This document shows positions 15,956-24,664 of a stretch of DNA of 32,439 bases, one piece after another. How positions within the stretch are numbered: position 1 is the first letter of the stretch; each line of letters opens with the position of its first letter. The notes beneath the pieces were generated by a model. The model was not told the DNA's origin. It searched no databases and saw nothing but the letters and a program-made list of their open reading frames with translations. The stretch comes from Planctomycetota bacterium (lineage in GTDB: Bacteria > Planctomycetota > UBA1135 > GCA-002748355), in NCBI GenBank assembly GCA_020426005.1, contig JAGQQW010000034.1, positions 1 to 32,439 of the forward strand. Direction: 5' to 3'. The translations under genes were made by a program, and so were the position numbers.

Positions 15956-17254
15956 TCAGATCACTCCGAGGAAGAACAGCACCATCACGACCAAGATCAC
16001 ACCGCCGATGACATACGTCCACAGGGCGGAGCGGTCGGCTGCTTCGATCTCGACGCTCGGAGCGGCAGGGCGTTGGGGCCGAACGACTCGCGCCGGAGTC
16101 GGCTCGGAGACGGACACAGCACGGTCCGCGGCGATGCGCGCGGCGGCAACGTGTTCGACCAAGACCGGGCGCGTGGCTGTCACGATCGCGACAGCGGGCG
16201 GCTTGCGGCGACGAGGACGTGCCGACATGGCGAGCGCACCGCACGTCGGGCAGGCGAGCCAGTCCAACGCGTACTGTCGACGGCAGTACTTGCATGTTTC
16301 GCCGGTGTGGATGCGCCGCGATTCCTCGACACGCCTACGATCGACCACCGGATTCGCCGCGACTGCACTCGGCGCCGGTGGTGTCGGTGCACACGGTGTC
16401 GCTCCACTCGATGCTGCTGGGCGTGCTGCTGGCTTGGCCGCGACCTGAAGCACGTGCAACAGGCTCGGTTCACGACGAGCCGGTAGCGCGGTCTTGACGT
16501 GGACGATCGGAAACGCCATCGGCTTCGGTGCGGGGAGAGCACGCAGAACGACGGGCTCACGACGCGCATCGGTGACGGCCGCTCGCGAGACGGTGACTTC
16601 GGTTGCGGCAACGTCGGCTTCCGCGAGTTCGGGCACCACCACCTCGGGCACTGCGACTTCGGGCGCCGCGACTTCGGGCGCCGCGACTTCGGGCGCCGCG
16701 ACTTCGGGCACGACGGCCTCGGCAACTTCGGCATCCACGGCCGCCGCTGCAAGAGTCGCCGAATCGACCATCGGCTCGTCGAGCGCATCGGGATTCGGGA
16801 GGAAGCCCGTGAACCCAGCCGTCGACAAGTCTCGCCGCAACAAGTTGTGGAGATGCGACGGGAGCGACGACGACCCGTCGCGCCGCGCGTCGCGTCGTGC
16901 GGGACGGGTGACTGGCGCATTGCCGGACCCGGGCAACTGCTTGCCCAAACGTTGCGCGACGCGCAGGCGCGCGGGGCGCGACGCCGACAGGCGCAGCGAG
17001 CGCAGACGGCGCGGTGCGCCTTCTTCCATGCCCATGTCCGCGTCCTGAGAGTGCGCGCTGACATCCGACTTCGCGGCGACGAACGCCTGGGTCGTGAACG
17101 TCTGCTTCGCCGCGGCGCTGGTCACGAGTTCGGCCTCGAGAACGCGCTGCACGACCTGCCTCGCGGCCTTGCGCGACGCCTTGTTGCCGCTTCCGCGCAC
17201 ACCGCGTTCCGGCCCCCTATGCAATACGCAGGCGAAAGCCCGGCTGCCCACCAT
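15956..17254 (-). CDS. Zinc-ribbon, low-complexity, tail-anchored membrane protein
   Basis: From ATG 17254 the protein has 432 residues, but the start is uncertain: the first 70 residues are unremarkable and an internal MGMEEG start (near 17035) is equally possible. The order is a basic N-terminal region, a run of E-V-(A/V)-(A/V)-P pentapeptides (about residues 179-208, encoded by 15-bp repeats), an Ala/Pro-rich linker, a four-Cys zinc ribbon (CKYC...CPTC, about residues 320-337), a second Ala/Val-rich basic linker, and one membrane helix at about 410-432 at the extreme C-terminus. The architecture suggests a cytoplasmic protein tethered to the membrane by its tail. No known family is recognised. 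It lies just upstream of, and probably cotranscribed with, the FGase-type gene. Confidence 0.65.
   Translation of the reverse strand: MVGSRAFACVLHRGPERGVRGSGNKASRKAARQVVQRVLEAELVTSAAAKQTFTTQAFVAAKSDVSAHSQDADMGMEEGAPRRLRSLRLSASRPARLRVAQRLGKQLPGSGNAPVTRPARRDARRDGSSSLPSHLHNLLRRDLSTAGFTGFLPNPDALDEPMVDSATLAAAAVDAEVAEAVVPEVAAPEVAAPEVAAPEVAVPEVVVPELAEADVAATEVTVSRAAVTDARREPVVLRALPAPKPMAFPIVHVKTALPARREPSLLHVLQVAAKPAARPAASSGATPCAPTPPAPSAVAANPVVDRRRVEESRRIHTGETCKYCRRQYALDWLACPTCGALAMSARPRRRKPPAVAIVTATRPVLVEHVAAARIAADRAVSVSEPTPARVVRPQRPAAPSVEIEAADRSALWTYVIGGVILVVMVLFFLGVI
16631..16720. repeat. Six tandem 15-bp repeats encoding EVAAP-like pentapeptides
   Basis: Six 15-bp units run head to tail. The third to fifth (16661-16705) are identical (GGGCGCCGCGACTTC on the plus strand) and the outer units have diverged by a few bases. 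In the minus-strand gene they encode a Glu-Val-Ala-Ala-Pro type spacer. Identical central copies point to recent slippage or unequal exchange. Confidence 0.95.
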
Positions 17255-17385
17255 CTCTGTGTCCCTCCCAAGACCAGACTCGAGTCCGAAAGCGGACGAA
17301 GCTCCGAGAGATCGGTCCGCGACTCGATGCGCCGGATTCTACGCCCGTATCGAGACTTCAGGAAGGACCATCTGGTGTCCCCCGC

Positions 17386-18684
17386 TCATTCGCTGCGGCG
17401 TCGCTTCGAGGGCTTCGAAGCGGCACGACCACGACCGGTGGTCTTCGCGTTCTTCTTCGCTCGCGAGTTCGCGGGCTTGCGACGCCCCCGATCGCTCGAT
17501 CCCCGATCGCCCGCACCTGAACCTTGTCCTGCGATCGCAGCGAGAAGCCCCTCGGCAAACGCATCGAGTCGCCACTCCTCGAAGTCGCCCGTCGCTTCGA
17601 GTTCGGCCCGAGTGGAAGGGCGTGGCCGCAACTTCGAAACGCGCTCGAGCACTTCGCGGTGAAGCACGAGCGAGGCATCGATCCTGGTCGTATCGGCGAC
17701 GCGCTTGCGCCAACGCTTGAGGCGCTCGAACACCTCGCCGTCCTCGCGACCCTCCCGACGCTCCGCGGACGAGCGTTCGGGTTCGACCGGCCGGTTGAGA
17801 CCGGGATGATCCCGCAGCGACTCCAGAATCCGCACCCAAATCGCGCCGTAGCGCTCGAGCGGCCGCCCCGCGACGCCGTCGATGCGCGCGAGCCCCTCCA
17901 GGTCCGTCGGCCGCGCACGGGTGATCGCGAGCAGTTGCGCGTTGCCGAGCACTTTGAACGGCGGGAGATCGCGCTTCTCCGCGACACTTTCGCGCCAACG
18001 CCAGAGTTCGCGCAGCACGACGAGTTCTTTGGGCGCGAGCAAGTTCGACCCTTTGATCCGAAGCCACGCGTCCGGGTTCTTCGGTTCTTCCTTCGAACGC
18101 AGACGCTTGAGCCTTCGAAACTCGGCCCGCGCGAGTTCCCACCGGATCGCATCGGCATCGTCGAGCTCTTCGACGAGCTGGCTCGCGAGCTCGAGAAGAT
18201 AGTGCGTGTCCTCCGCGGCGTAGCGCACCTGACTCTCGTCGAGGGGTCGCTTCCCCCAATCACTGCGCTGCTGGGTCTTGTCCAGCTTGGCCCCGAAGCG
18301 GCGATGCACGAGCGACGCGAGTCCGAACTGCTCCTCGCCCAGTGCGGATGCGGCGACCTTCGTATCGAACAGTCCGCGAAGCCGAACGTCGTGTTCCCGG
18401 GAGAGCAGCAAGATGTCGAACTCGGCATCGTGAAAGATCTTCTCGATGTCCGGGTCCTCCAGAATCGCGAAGAACGGATCGAGATCGAAGCCCGCGAGCG
18501 GGTCGAGGATCCAATCGCGCGTCGCATCCGAGCACTGGATGAGGCAGAGACGGGCACGATAGGCGTGCATAGAATTGGCCTCGGTATCGATCGCGAGGCG
18601 ATCCACTCCCTCGATGTCGTCGAGGAAGTCGTCGAACGCCGCCGCGGTCGCGACGAGTTTCGGCTCCACGTGGCGCTTGGTCAT
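17386..18684 (-). CDS. rnd: Ribonuclease D
   Basis: This 432-residue 3'-5' exoribonuclease is expected to trim tRNA precursors and other stable RNAs in the cytoplasm. The N-terminal DEDDy exonuclease domain is complete: Asp33 and Glu35 (AIDTEAN, motif I), Asp90 in IFHDAEFDILLL (motif II), and Tyr155 with Asp159 in YAAEDTHYLL (motif III), preceded by the typical SDWGKRPL. An HRDC domain follows at about residues 215-295 (PPFKVLGNAQLL, then a DL-x-x-L-x-x-I-x-GV turn), then a further helical region that may be a second HRDC-like unit. The last 40 residues are very basic and could bind RNA. ATG 18684 is chosen because a strong Shine-Dalgarno site precedes it; a longer frame to 18792 has no such support. 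Confidence 0.95.
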   Translation of the reverse strand: MTKRHVEPKLVATAAAFDDFLDDIEGVDRLAIDTEANSMHAYRARLCLIQCSDATRDWILDPLAGFDLDPFFAILEDPDIEKIFHDAEFDILLLSREHDVRLRGLFDTKVAASALGEEQFGLASLVHRRFGAKLDKTQQRSDWGKRPLDESQVRYAAEDTHYLLELASQLVEELDDADAIRWELARAEFRRLKRLRSKEEPKNPDAWLRIKGSNLLAPKELVVLRELWRWRESVAEKRDLPPFKVLGNAQLLAITRARPTDLEGLARIDGVAGRPLERYGAIWVRILESLRDHPGLNRPVEPERSSAERREGREDGEVFERLKRWRKRVADTTRIDASLVLHREVLERVSKLRPRPSTRAELEATGDFEEWRLDAFAEGLLAAIAGQGSGAGDRGSSDRGRRKPANSRAKKNAKTTGRGRAASKPSKRRRSE

Positions 18685-18690
18685 GCATTC

Positions 18691-18698
18691 ACCTCCCC
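18691..18698 (-). promoter_or_regulatory. Strong ribosome-binding site of rnd
   Basis: On the minus strand GGGGAGGT lies six bases before ATG 18684. It is the best Shine-Dalgarno match I see in the window and fixes the rnd start. Confidence 0.8.
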
Positions 18699-18832
18699 AC
18701 AGGATGCATCGACGCGGGCGCGTTCGGCGATTTTTTCCGTTCGGGTGCGCGGATTCGTTCGGGAAGGGTATCGCGCCTCGTTCGTTGCCCACGAATTCCG
18801 GGGCTCGGCGCGTACCCGACTACGGGTGCTGT

Positions 18833-18838
18833 TATCCT
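18833..18838 (+). promoter_or_regulatory. Possible extended -10 element (TGCTGTTATCCT)
   Basis: TATCCT, with TG a few bases upstream, lies 38 nt before ATG 18877. There is no clear -35 box. It matches similar elements near 6752 and 25183. Confidence 0.3.
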
Positions 18839-18876
18839 CGCCGGCCCGCGCTCATCACGACCGATCGATCTAGCAC

Positions 18877-20697
18877 ATGCGTCTGCCATTCGTTCCCGTC
18901 GCCCTTCTCGCTGCCGTCCTGCTCCCCGTGCGACGGGGACCCACTGCGCAGTCGGGCCCCCTGCCGGACATCGGCGTCTCGAAAACGCCAACGCAATCGA
19001 TCGAGGGGCGGGTCCTGCGAGACGGCCAGCCGGTCTCCGGTGCTACGGTCACGTGCGCGTGGCGCAGCATTCCGGCCGTCGGCGGGAATAGCGAAATGGC
19101 TCGTGCCACGACCGAGAGAACGGCCACGACCGATGCACAGGGCTATTACCGCCTCGAAGTTCCGCCATGGCGAGACCTTCGAGTCCATGCCAGCACGGCC
19201 GATGCAATCAGCCCGATCCAGGGACCGATTTCGGCCCCGTTCACCGGCTCGGTCGATCTGACGCTCGAAGCCGGCGCCCCGATCACGGGCAAGTTCGACC
19301 TCGAAGGGACCCCCGTGAAGGCAGCGGTCCAGTTCGCGCTCGATCGCCTGCTTCCCTCCAAGACCTCGGTCCCGATGCGGGTCCTGAGCAAGAGCACGAA
19401 CGACGGGTCGTTTCGGGTCGACGGGCTTCCCAAGGGCAAGTGGCAGTTGCGCATCGTGGCCGACGAGCGCGGCCTCAGGCCGCTCGCCGTCCAATTGTGC
19501 GAGACGGGAGTCAATCACGACATCGTGCTGAAGGGCGGCACTCGTTCGGACGTCGTCTTCGTCGACCGCGACGGCAAACCCGCCGAGGGCGTCGACATCG
19601 AAGTGATCGATCACGGCATCGTCGAGCGGGCGACGACGGACGCGACCGGTCGAGCTCACCTCGTCGGGCTGCAACGTGGTCATGCGACGACGATCATCGC
19701 GACACCCAAGACTGGTGGCTCGCGCTGTTACTACCCGCTCGAGCCAGGCATGGACCCTCAGGGCGACCTCCTTCCGGAGATGACGCTGCAGCTCGCCGAG
19801 ACGTACTCGGTCTCGGGCAAGGTCTTCGCGACCGACGGCACGCCAGCGAAGGGCATTCCGGTCGTGTTTCGCGGAGCGATCCATGGCGCCGGCTACCCAC
19901 CGGCGGACTTTTCGCACGTCGTGACGTCCGATGCCGACGGGCACTTCTCCTGCTCGAGGCTCGACAAGCATCTCTTCTACGAAGTCGAAGCCCTCATCGA
20001 CGGCGAGATCCAACCGATCGGCGTCGTCGATCCGCGCCCGCATCTCTTCAAGGCCGAGCTCGACAGCTTTCGGATCGGCTTCCGTCGCATCGCGGTCGAC
20101 ATCGGGTTGCCGGGCGGAGGTCCCTACACCTTCGAGGGGCGCATCTATGGCCCGAAGGACCGAGGAGACTTCTCGTCCTACAAGAAGCTCGTGCGCGTCG
20201 AGGGTTCGAAGTTCGTCTCGCCATGCCTGACGCCCGGGGAATACGCGACGTTCGTCGTGTCGGACATGCTCGGCTTCGCCCGCAACGAGAGCGCCATTCG
20301 CGCGAACACCGGCGGCAAGGCGTCGACCGACTTCAAGCTGTCGCTCGAACAGCCCCGCGTGCTCGAAGGCAAGGTGCTCGATGCAGGTCGAAAAGGCATC
20401 GGTGGCGCGAAAGTCGCGATCGTCTTCGAGGGCAGCGACTTCGAGAACCAGCCTCGCCGCTTCAGTGACGGCATCGTGCAGGCCTTGTGGCAGGACAGCT
20501 ACCCGGCCGAGAAGTTCCCGCGCGAGGCCACGACAGCTGGCGACGGCAGCTTCCGGCTCGTGTGCGTCGAGAGCAACGGCTTCTACGACTTGCTCGCGAC
20601 GCGCGAGGCGAATCCCAATCAGCAGGCAGCGATCCCGCCGACGCGCCTCGGCCGTGTGCTCGCCGTCCCCAACCCGATCGAGATCGTCATCCGCTGA
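18877..20697 (+). CDS. Exported protein with carboxypeptidase-regulatory-like (Ig-like) repeats
   Basis: This 606-residue protein starts at ATG 18877 with a signal peptide (about residues 1-25). Several repeats of the carboxypeptidase regulatory-like fold follow: each has a (I/V)-x-G-(R/K)-V opening, a G-x-P-(V/A) turn, and a T-D-A-x-G-x-(Y/F) closing strand. Examples begin near residues 42 (SIEGRVLRDGQPVSGA), 313 (SVSGKVFATDGTPAKG) and 493 (VLEGKVLDAGRKGIGG). The domain is a beta-sandwich common in secreted bacterial proteins and SusC-type receptors, with no activity of its own. There is no porin barrel or peptidase region. Probably a periplasmic or surface scaffold. It ends 22 nt before the methyltransferase gene, so cotranscription is possible, though the functions look unrelated. 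Confidence 0.78.
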   Translation: MRLPFVPVALLAAVLLPVRRGPTAQSGPLPDIGVSKTPTQSIEGRVLRDGQPVSGATVTCAWRSIPAVGGNSEMARATTERTATTDAQGYYRLEVPPWRDLRVHASTADAISPIQGPISAPFTGSVDLTLEAGAPITGKFDLEGTPVKAAVQFALDRLLPSKTSVPMRVLSKSTNDGSFRVDGLPKGKWQLRIVADERGLRPLAVQLCETGVNHDIVLKGGTRSDVVFVDRDGKPAEGVDIEVIDHGIVERATTDATGRAHLVGLQRGHATTIIATPKTGGSRCYYPLEPGMDPQGDLLPEMTLQLAETYSVSGKVFATDGTPAKGIPVVFRGAIHGAGYPPADFSHVVTSDADGHFSCSRLDKHLFYEVEALIDGEIQPIGVVDPRPHLFKAELDSFRIGFRRIAVDIGLPGGGPYTFEGRIYGPKDRGDFSSYKKLVRVEGSKFVSPCLTPGEYATFVVSDMLGFARNESAIRANTGGKASTDFKLSLEQPRVLEGKVLDAGRKGIGGAKVAIVFEGSDFENQPRRFSDGIVQALWQDSYPAEKFPREATTAGDGSFRLVCVESNGFYDLLATREANPNQQAAIPPTRLGRVLAVPNPIEIVIR

Positions 20698-20719
20698 GAC
20701 ACGACGTGCCTCCGAAGTA

Positions 20720-21760
20720 GTGATCAAGTACATCGGTTCCAAGCGCATTCTCGTTCCGACGATCCTCGAACTGATCAGCGGCCTCGATGGTGTGCGCACG
20801 GTCGTCGACCTGTTCTCGGGCACCTCACGCGTCGGCCACGCGCTCAAGCGAGCGGGCTACTCCGTCCACGCCAACGACTTGCTCGCCTACGCGAGCACAC
20901 TCGCGACGTGCTACGTCGAAACGGATCGTGAGGATGTCGAACACGAGGCTCGCCAATTGATCGACGAGTTCAATCGCCTGCCCGGCGAGCCAGGCTACGT
21001 GCACGCGACGTTCGCGATCGCGAGCCGCTACTTTCGAGAGGACAATGCGGCCAGGATCGACGCGGTCCGAGAAGCGATCACGCAGAAGCAACTCGATCGC
21101 CGTCTCGAAGCCGTCTGCCTCACGTCGCTCCTCGAGGCCGCCGACCGCGTCGATTCGACGACCGGCGTGCAGATGGCCTACCTCAAGGACTGGGCGCCGC
21201 GCGCGAAACGACCGCTCGAACTGCGCATGCCTGCCGTCCTGACCGGCCGCGGTCGAACCTGCACGGCACGCCGCGGCGAAGCCGTCGACGCGGCGCGCGA
21301 ACTCGACGCGGACCTCTTCTATCTCGATCCCCCCTACAACCAACACAGCTACCTGGGCAACTACCACGTCTGGGAGACGATCGTCCTCGGCGACGAACCC
21401 GAGCACTACGGCAAGGCATGCAAGCGTGTCGACTGCAGGGAGCGAAAGAGCGCCTTCAACCGGAAGACGACCGCCGCTGCAGCTCTGGAAGAAGTTCTCC
21501 GAACGATCCGCTCGCGCTACGTCATCGTGTCCTTCAATGACGAAGGGTTCTTGTCGGACGACACGCTGCGCGGGCTTCTCGAGCCACTCGGTAGCGTCCA
21601 TGTCGTGAGCGCAGGACAAGCGCGCTACGTCGGTGCGCGCATCGGCGTCTACAACCCGTCCGGCGAAAAGGTCGGCCAGGTCGGTCGCCTCCGCAACGAA
21701 GAACGGATCTACGTCGTCGATCGACGGGCAGATCCGCTCCGGTCGTTGGCGTCCGGTTGA
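20720..21760 (+). CDS. D12-class (Dam-like) N6-adenine DNA methyltransferase, orphan
   Basis: This 346-residue enzyme transfers a methyl group from S-adenosylmethionine to N6 of adenine in DNA. The start is GTG 20720, giving the IKYIGSKR segment that begins D12 enzymes. Motif I is DLFSGTSRVG (residues 30-39), which binds AdoMet. Motif IV is LDPPYNQHSY, with D203-P-P-Y206 as the catalytic tetrapeptide. The motif order (I before IV, at the two ends of a helical target-recognition region) is the alpha/D12 order. No restriction endonuclease gene is adjacent, so this is either a solitary regulatory or maintenance methyltransferase, or part of a split or lost restriction system. The recognition site cannot be read from sequence. 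Confidence 0.87.
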   Translation: MIKYIGSKRILVPTILELISGLDGVRTVVDLFSGTSRVGHALKRAGYSVHANDLLAYASTLATCYVETDREDVEHEARQLIDEFNRLPGEPGYVHATFAIASRYFREDNAARIDAVREAITQKQLDRRLEAVCLTSLLEAADRVDSTTGVQMAYLKDWAPRAKRPLELRMPAVLTGRGRTCTARRGEAVDAARELDADLFYLDPPYNQHSYLGNYHVWETIVLGDEPEHYGKACKRVDCRERKSAFNRKTTAAAALEEVLRTIRSRYVIVSFNDEGFLSDDTLRGLLEPLGSVHVVSAGQARYVGARIGVYNPSGEKVGQVGRLRNEERIYVVDRRADPLRSLASG

Positions 21761-21941
21761 CGGGGACACAGTGGCCATGCGGTTCGGAGGATTGCCCGCC
21801 ACCGAATCGGTCCGGCGGATCCACTCGAAGACACGGTGCGACGAGGCTCTACGACGAGGCAATTCCTGAAGTTCGAGTACCAAGGTTCTGAATGCACGCG
21901 CGATTCCTGGGACGCAGCGGGAGTACGCGCAGGCAAGGAAC

Positions 21942-23591
21942 ATGAACATGCGTACCGACACCTCGAGCCAGCGATCACCTTCACGCGTCTTCCTGTGCGC
22001 TCTGGCATTCTCGACACTCGGCGCCGTCACGGCGCAAACCCCTGCTCCCGGACATCGCGTCTTCGGTAGCCTCAACGGCACCGACACTTGGTTGGTCGAT
22101 GCGAAGGGCGCGATCGTCCACACCTGGTCGAGCACGTTCACCCCGGGGCTCGCCGTCCACGTCGAGCCCGACGGCACGCTCCTCCGAACCATCGACACGG
22201 GCAAATCGACCCTCGCCGGCGCTGGCGGTGGGCTGCAACGCGTCGCGCTCGACGGCGCGTTGTCGTGGGATTTCCGTTACGACGGACCCGGCGTCCTTTC
22301 ACACCACGATGTCACCGCACTTCCGAACGGCAACGTGTTGATGATCGCATGGGAAGACAAGACCCCCACGGAGGCTCTCGCCGCCGGTCGTGACCCGACT
22401 CGAGTGCCGACCGTACTCCTGCCCGAGCACATCATCGAGGTCCAACAAACCGGACCATCATCCGGAGCAATCGTGTGGGAGTGGCATGTCTGGGACCACC
22501 TGATCCAGGATATCGATCCGACACGGGCCAACTTCGGCGTCGTCGGTGCCCACCCCGAACTCGTGGACATCAACTATCCGCCGACGCGCGCGGCGAACGG
22601 CGATTGGTTGCATTGCAATGGAATCGACTACGACCCGATTCACGACCGTATCATCCTCAGCACGCTGAACGCAGCCGAGATCTGGGTCATCGACCACAGC
22701 ACGACGACTGCCGAAGCAGCGAGCCATCGAGGCGGTCGTTGGGGCAAAGGCGGCGACCTGCTGTATCGATGGGGCAATCCGCAGGCCTATCGTGCAGGCA
22801 CGGGGCAAGACCAGGTGTTTCACGGTCAGCACTCGCCGAGGTTCGTGCCGGCTGGATACCCGGGCGCGGGCAACCTCACCGTGTTCTTGAATCGCCTCAA
22901 CAACGCGAATCAGTCCGCCGTGTACGAGTTGATTCCGCCGCTGGACTCGGCTGGCAATTTCCGGCTCGATGCCAGCGGCCGGTACGGTCCGACAGGACCG
23001 ACATGGAGTTACACCGCGACCGGGTTCTTCTCGACGAACGTCTCGAGCGCCGAGCGACTACCGAACGGCAACACACTGATCTGCAGCGGCCGTCAACGCC
23101 ATGTGTTCGAAGTCACACCGTCCGGTAGTCAAGTCGCATCGCACACCGTCCCGGGTCCCGGCGCACTGTTCAACGCCGAATACGTCGACCGCTGGCTGTG
23201 GTCGAAGAGCGACGCGTTGTCGGTTTCGCCCGGTGGCTCCATCGACCTGGACTTGGTCACGGGAAGCCAGCATGCGGGAAGCACGTATTGGGTGCTCGGC
23301 ACGCTCAGTGGTACGACACCTGGCCTGACCCTGCCAACCGTACACGTTCCACTCAACGTGGACAGCTGGACGTGGGACACGATCGCGTACCCGAACACGG
23401 CGTTGCTCGCGCGAACACTCGGCGTGCTCGACACGAACGGCCGCGCCTCCGCCTCGCTGCTCACCGTACGACCAGGATTGATCCCGCCAGCCTTGATCGG
23501 ATTGCGCTTCGACCACGCGTACATCGTGATCGACCAAACCAATGCCATCACGTTCGCCAGCAATCCCGTCGCGTTTTCGATCACGCGTTGA
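21942..23591 (+). CDS. Secreted arylsulfotransferase (ASST)-like protein
   Basis: The protein has 549 residues from ATG 21942; ATG 21948 is an equally good start because AAGGAA at 21935-21940 lies seven bases before it. A signal peptide (through about residue 30, ending TAQ) leads to a six-bladed propeller region related to bacterial arylsulfate sulfotransferases, periplasmic enzymes that move sulfate between phenols. Supporting segments are TWLVDAKGAIVHTWSS, SHHDVTALPNGNVLMI, WEWHVWDH, WLHCNGIDYDP and DRIILSTLNAAEIWVID, with His residues at places typical of the ASST active site. I cannot confirm the catalytic His, so it may be an ASST-fold binding protein. The last 130 residues form a beta-rich tail like those of the 11930 and 25231 genes. 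Confidence 0.78.
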   Translation: MNMRTDTSSQRSPSRVFLCALAFSTLGAVTAQTPAPGHRVFGSLNGTDTWLVDAKGAIVHTWSSTFTPGLAVHVEPDGTLLRTIDTGKSTLAGAGGGLQRVALDGALSWDFRYDGPGVLSHHDVTALPNGNVLMIAWEDKTPTEALAAGRDPTRVPTVLLPEHIIEVQQTGPSSGAIVWEWHVWDHLIQDIDPTRANFGVVGAHPELVDINYPPTRAANGDWLHCNGIDYDPIHDRIILSTLNAAEIWVIDHSTTTAEAASHRGGRWGKGGDLLYRWGNPQAYRAGTGQDQVFHGQHSPRFVPAGYPGAGNLTVFLNRLNNANQSAVYELIPPLDSAGNFRLDASGRYGPTGPTWSYTATGFFSTNVSSAERLPNGNTLICSGRQRHVFEVTPSGSQVASHTVPGPGALFNAEYVDRWLWSKSDALSVSPGGSIDLDLVTGSQHAGSTYWVLGTLSGTTPGLTLPTVHVPLNVDSWTWDTIAYPNTALLARTLGVLDTNGRASASLLTVRPGLIPPALIGLRFDHAYIVIDQTNAITFASNPVAFSITR

Positions 23592-23606
23592 AGCCAATAG
23601 CCACCC

Positions 23607-23638
23607 GTCGAGAGATCGGTCGAGAGATCGATCGAGGA
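23607..23638 (+). repeat. Two 12-bp direct repeats in the leader of the candidate selenoprotein gene
   Basis: GTCGAGAGATCG occurs twice head to tail (23607-23618 and 23619-23630) with a degenerate partial third copy. The third copy runs into the ribosome-binding site GAGGAG (23634-23639), seven bases before ATG 23647. Confidence 0.8.
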
Positions 23639-23646
23639 GTCCAGTC

Positions 23647-24624
23647 ATGAACCCATCGAAGATCACCATCCTCGCGCTCACCGCCCTACTCAGCTGCGTG
23701 GGTGCCAATGCTCAAGGTCCACTCCCCGGAGTGACTCAGGACTGGAGCAAGGTCGCGCAGCGAATCGCGTGGCACGGCACGTGGAACGGCGCAATCGCCG
23801 CCGCGAAGTCGACGGAACGTCCGATCCTGCTGATCGCTGCGGCTCCGCATTGTGGGCTCGTGCCCGGCATGTGGTGACCGGGCAAGCAGGAGATGGACAG
23901 GAGTTACCTGTCCGACCAAGCCGTCGTTTCGGCATCGCGTGCCTTCGTTTGTGTACGCCTGCTCACGTACGAGAGCGCCGAGGAGGCCGAGGTTCTGAAA
24001 CGGCTCTTCGTGGGTCGGGACGGACTCGAGAACTCGGTGTTCGCGATTCTGGATCCGACTGGCACGAAGACGTTGACCCGATCGGGGCGGTCACCCTCGT
24101 GGGCGTTCGAAGACGCCGCCGAGATGGCCAGCTCCATGCGGAAGATCGCGAAGCGCTACCCCGGTAAGGAGAATCCGCCAACAGTGCAGCTTCCCTGGCT
24201 CGCCGATGTGCGGCGCGGTCTCAACGCCGCTCGGGCCGACTCGCAGCTCCTCATGATCGTCTGCGGCACTGGCAAGAAACGAGATTCCCTCGAGACGGAA
24301 CTCGCGCGACTCGCTTGGTCGGATGCGTGGATCGGCAAGTTCCTCTATGCACGTGCCGACGAGGAGACGGACTGGAACGTTCTCGAGGGCAGCGAGGCCC
24401 ACCCTCGACTCGGCGTGGTCCTCGTGCAGCCCGGCGAGTTCGGCACGGATGGTAAGGTGCTTGCCAGCTTCGACGGGACACCTACGGCAGCAGATCTGGC
24501 CGCCGTGAAGGCCGGTCACGAAGCGGGCCCCGTCGACACGCGTCGCCTGAAGCAGAAGGGCAGGCGTGCCGGAATCGAGTGGAAGCCCGCGATCCCGATC
24601 ACCGATCGCCGCGGCTCGCGCTGA
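23647..24624 (+). CDS. Exported thioredoxin-like protein with in-frame TGA, candidate selenoprotein
   Basis: ATG 23647, seven bases after GAGGAG, begins a 325-residue frame if the TGA at 23875 is read as selenocysteine (residue 77). Residues 1-23 are a signal peptide. Residues 55-105 look like the start of a thioredoxin fold: ERPILLIAAA strand, Cys69, then MW-U-PGKQEMDRSYLSDQAVV, which lines up with the usual W-C-x-x-C-x-x-M-D-(R)-x-x-(L)-S-D-x-x-V of thioredoxin-like proteins, putting residue 77 at the first active-site Cys and Lys at the second. Downstream sequence (FVCVRL, NSVFAILDPTGTK) continues the fold and keeps normal codon use. A SECIS-like hairpin follows the TGA. If read as a stop, only 76 residues are made. 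Cys69 may be the resolving thiol. Alternatives: nonsense mutation or sequencing error. Confidence 0.7.
23894..23914 (+). promoter_or_regulatory. SECIS-like hairpin downstream of the in-frame TGA
   Basis: GGACAGG (23895-23901) pairs perfectly with CCTGTCC (23907-23913) around a 5-nt loop AGTTA; a U-G pair (23894/23914) extends the stem. The loop begins 24 nt after the TGA, and its second base is G followed by U. Bacterial SECIS elements are small hairpins in the coding region just after the UGA, with a short loop, a G in the first two loop positions and about 16-37 nt from UGA to loop, so all criteria I can check by eye are met. The element would recruit SelB. Confidence 0.65.
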
Positions 24625-24664
24625 GCGAACGTCGAACCCGACTGCTGCCGGCGCGGATGGCTGA

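Noticed and set aside
17285-17300. Small hairpin GTCCG-AAAG-CGGAC between rnd and the zinc-ribbon gene
   Set aside because: Only 5 bp with no T tract; common by chance in GC-rich DNA.
18832-20847. Minus-strand 671-codon frame opposite the carboxypeptidase-regulatory-repeat gene
   Set aside because: Antisense shadow; the plus-strand gene has a signal peptide and repeated Ig-like motifs.
20825-22204. Minus-strand 459-codon frame opposite the methyltransferase
   Set aside because: The plus strand carries motif I and DPPY in proper order; the antisense frame shows no domains.
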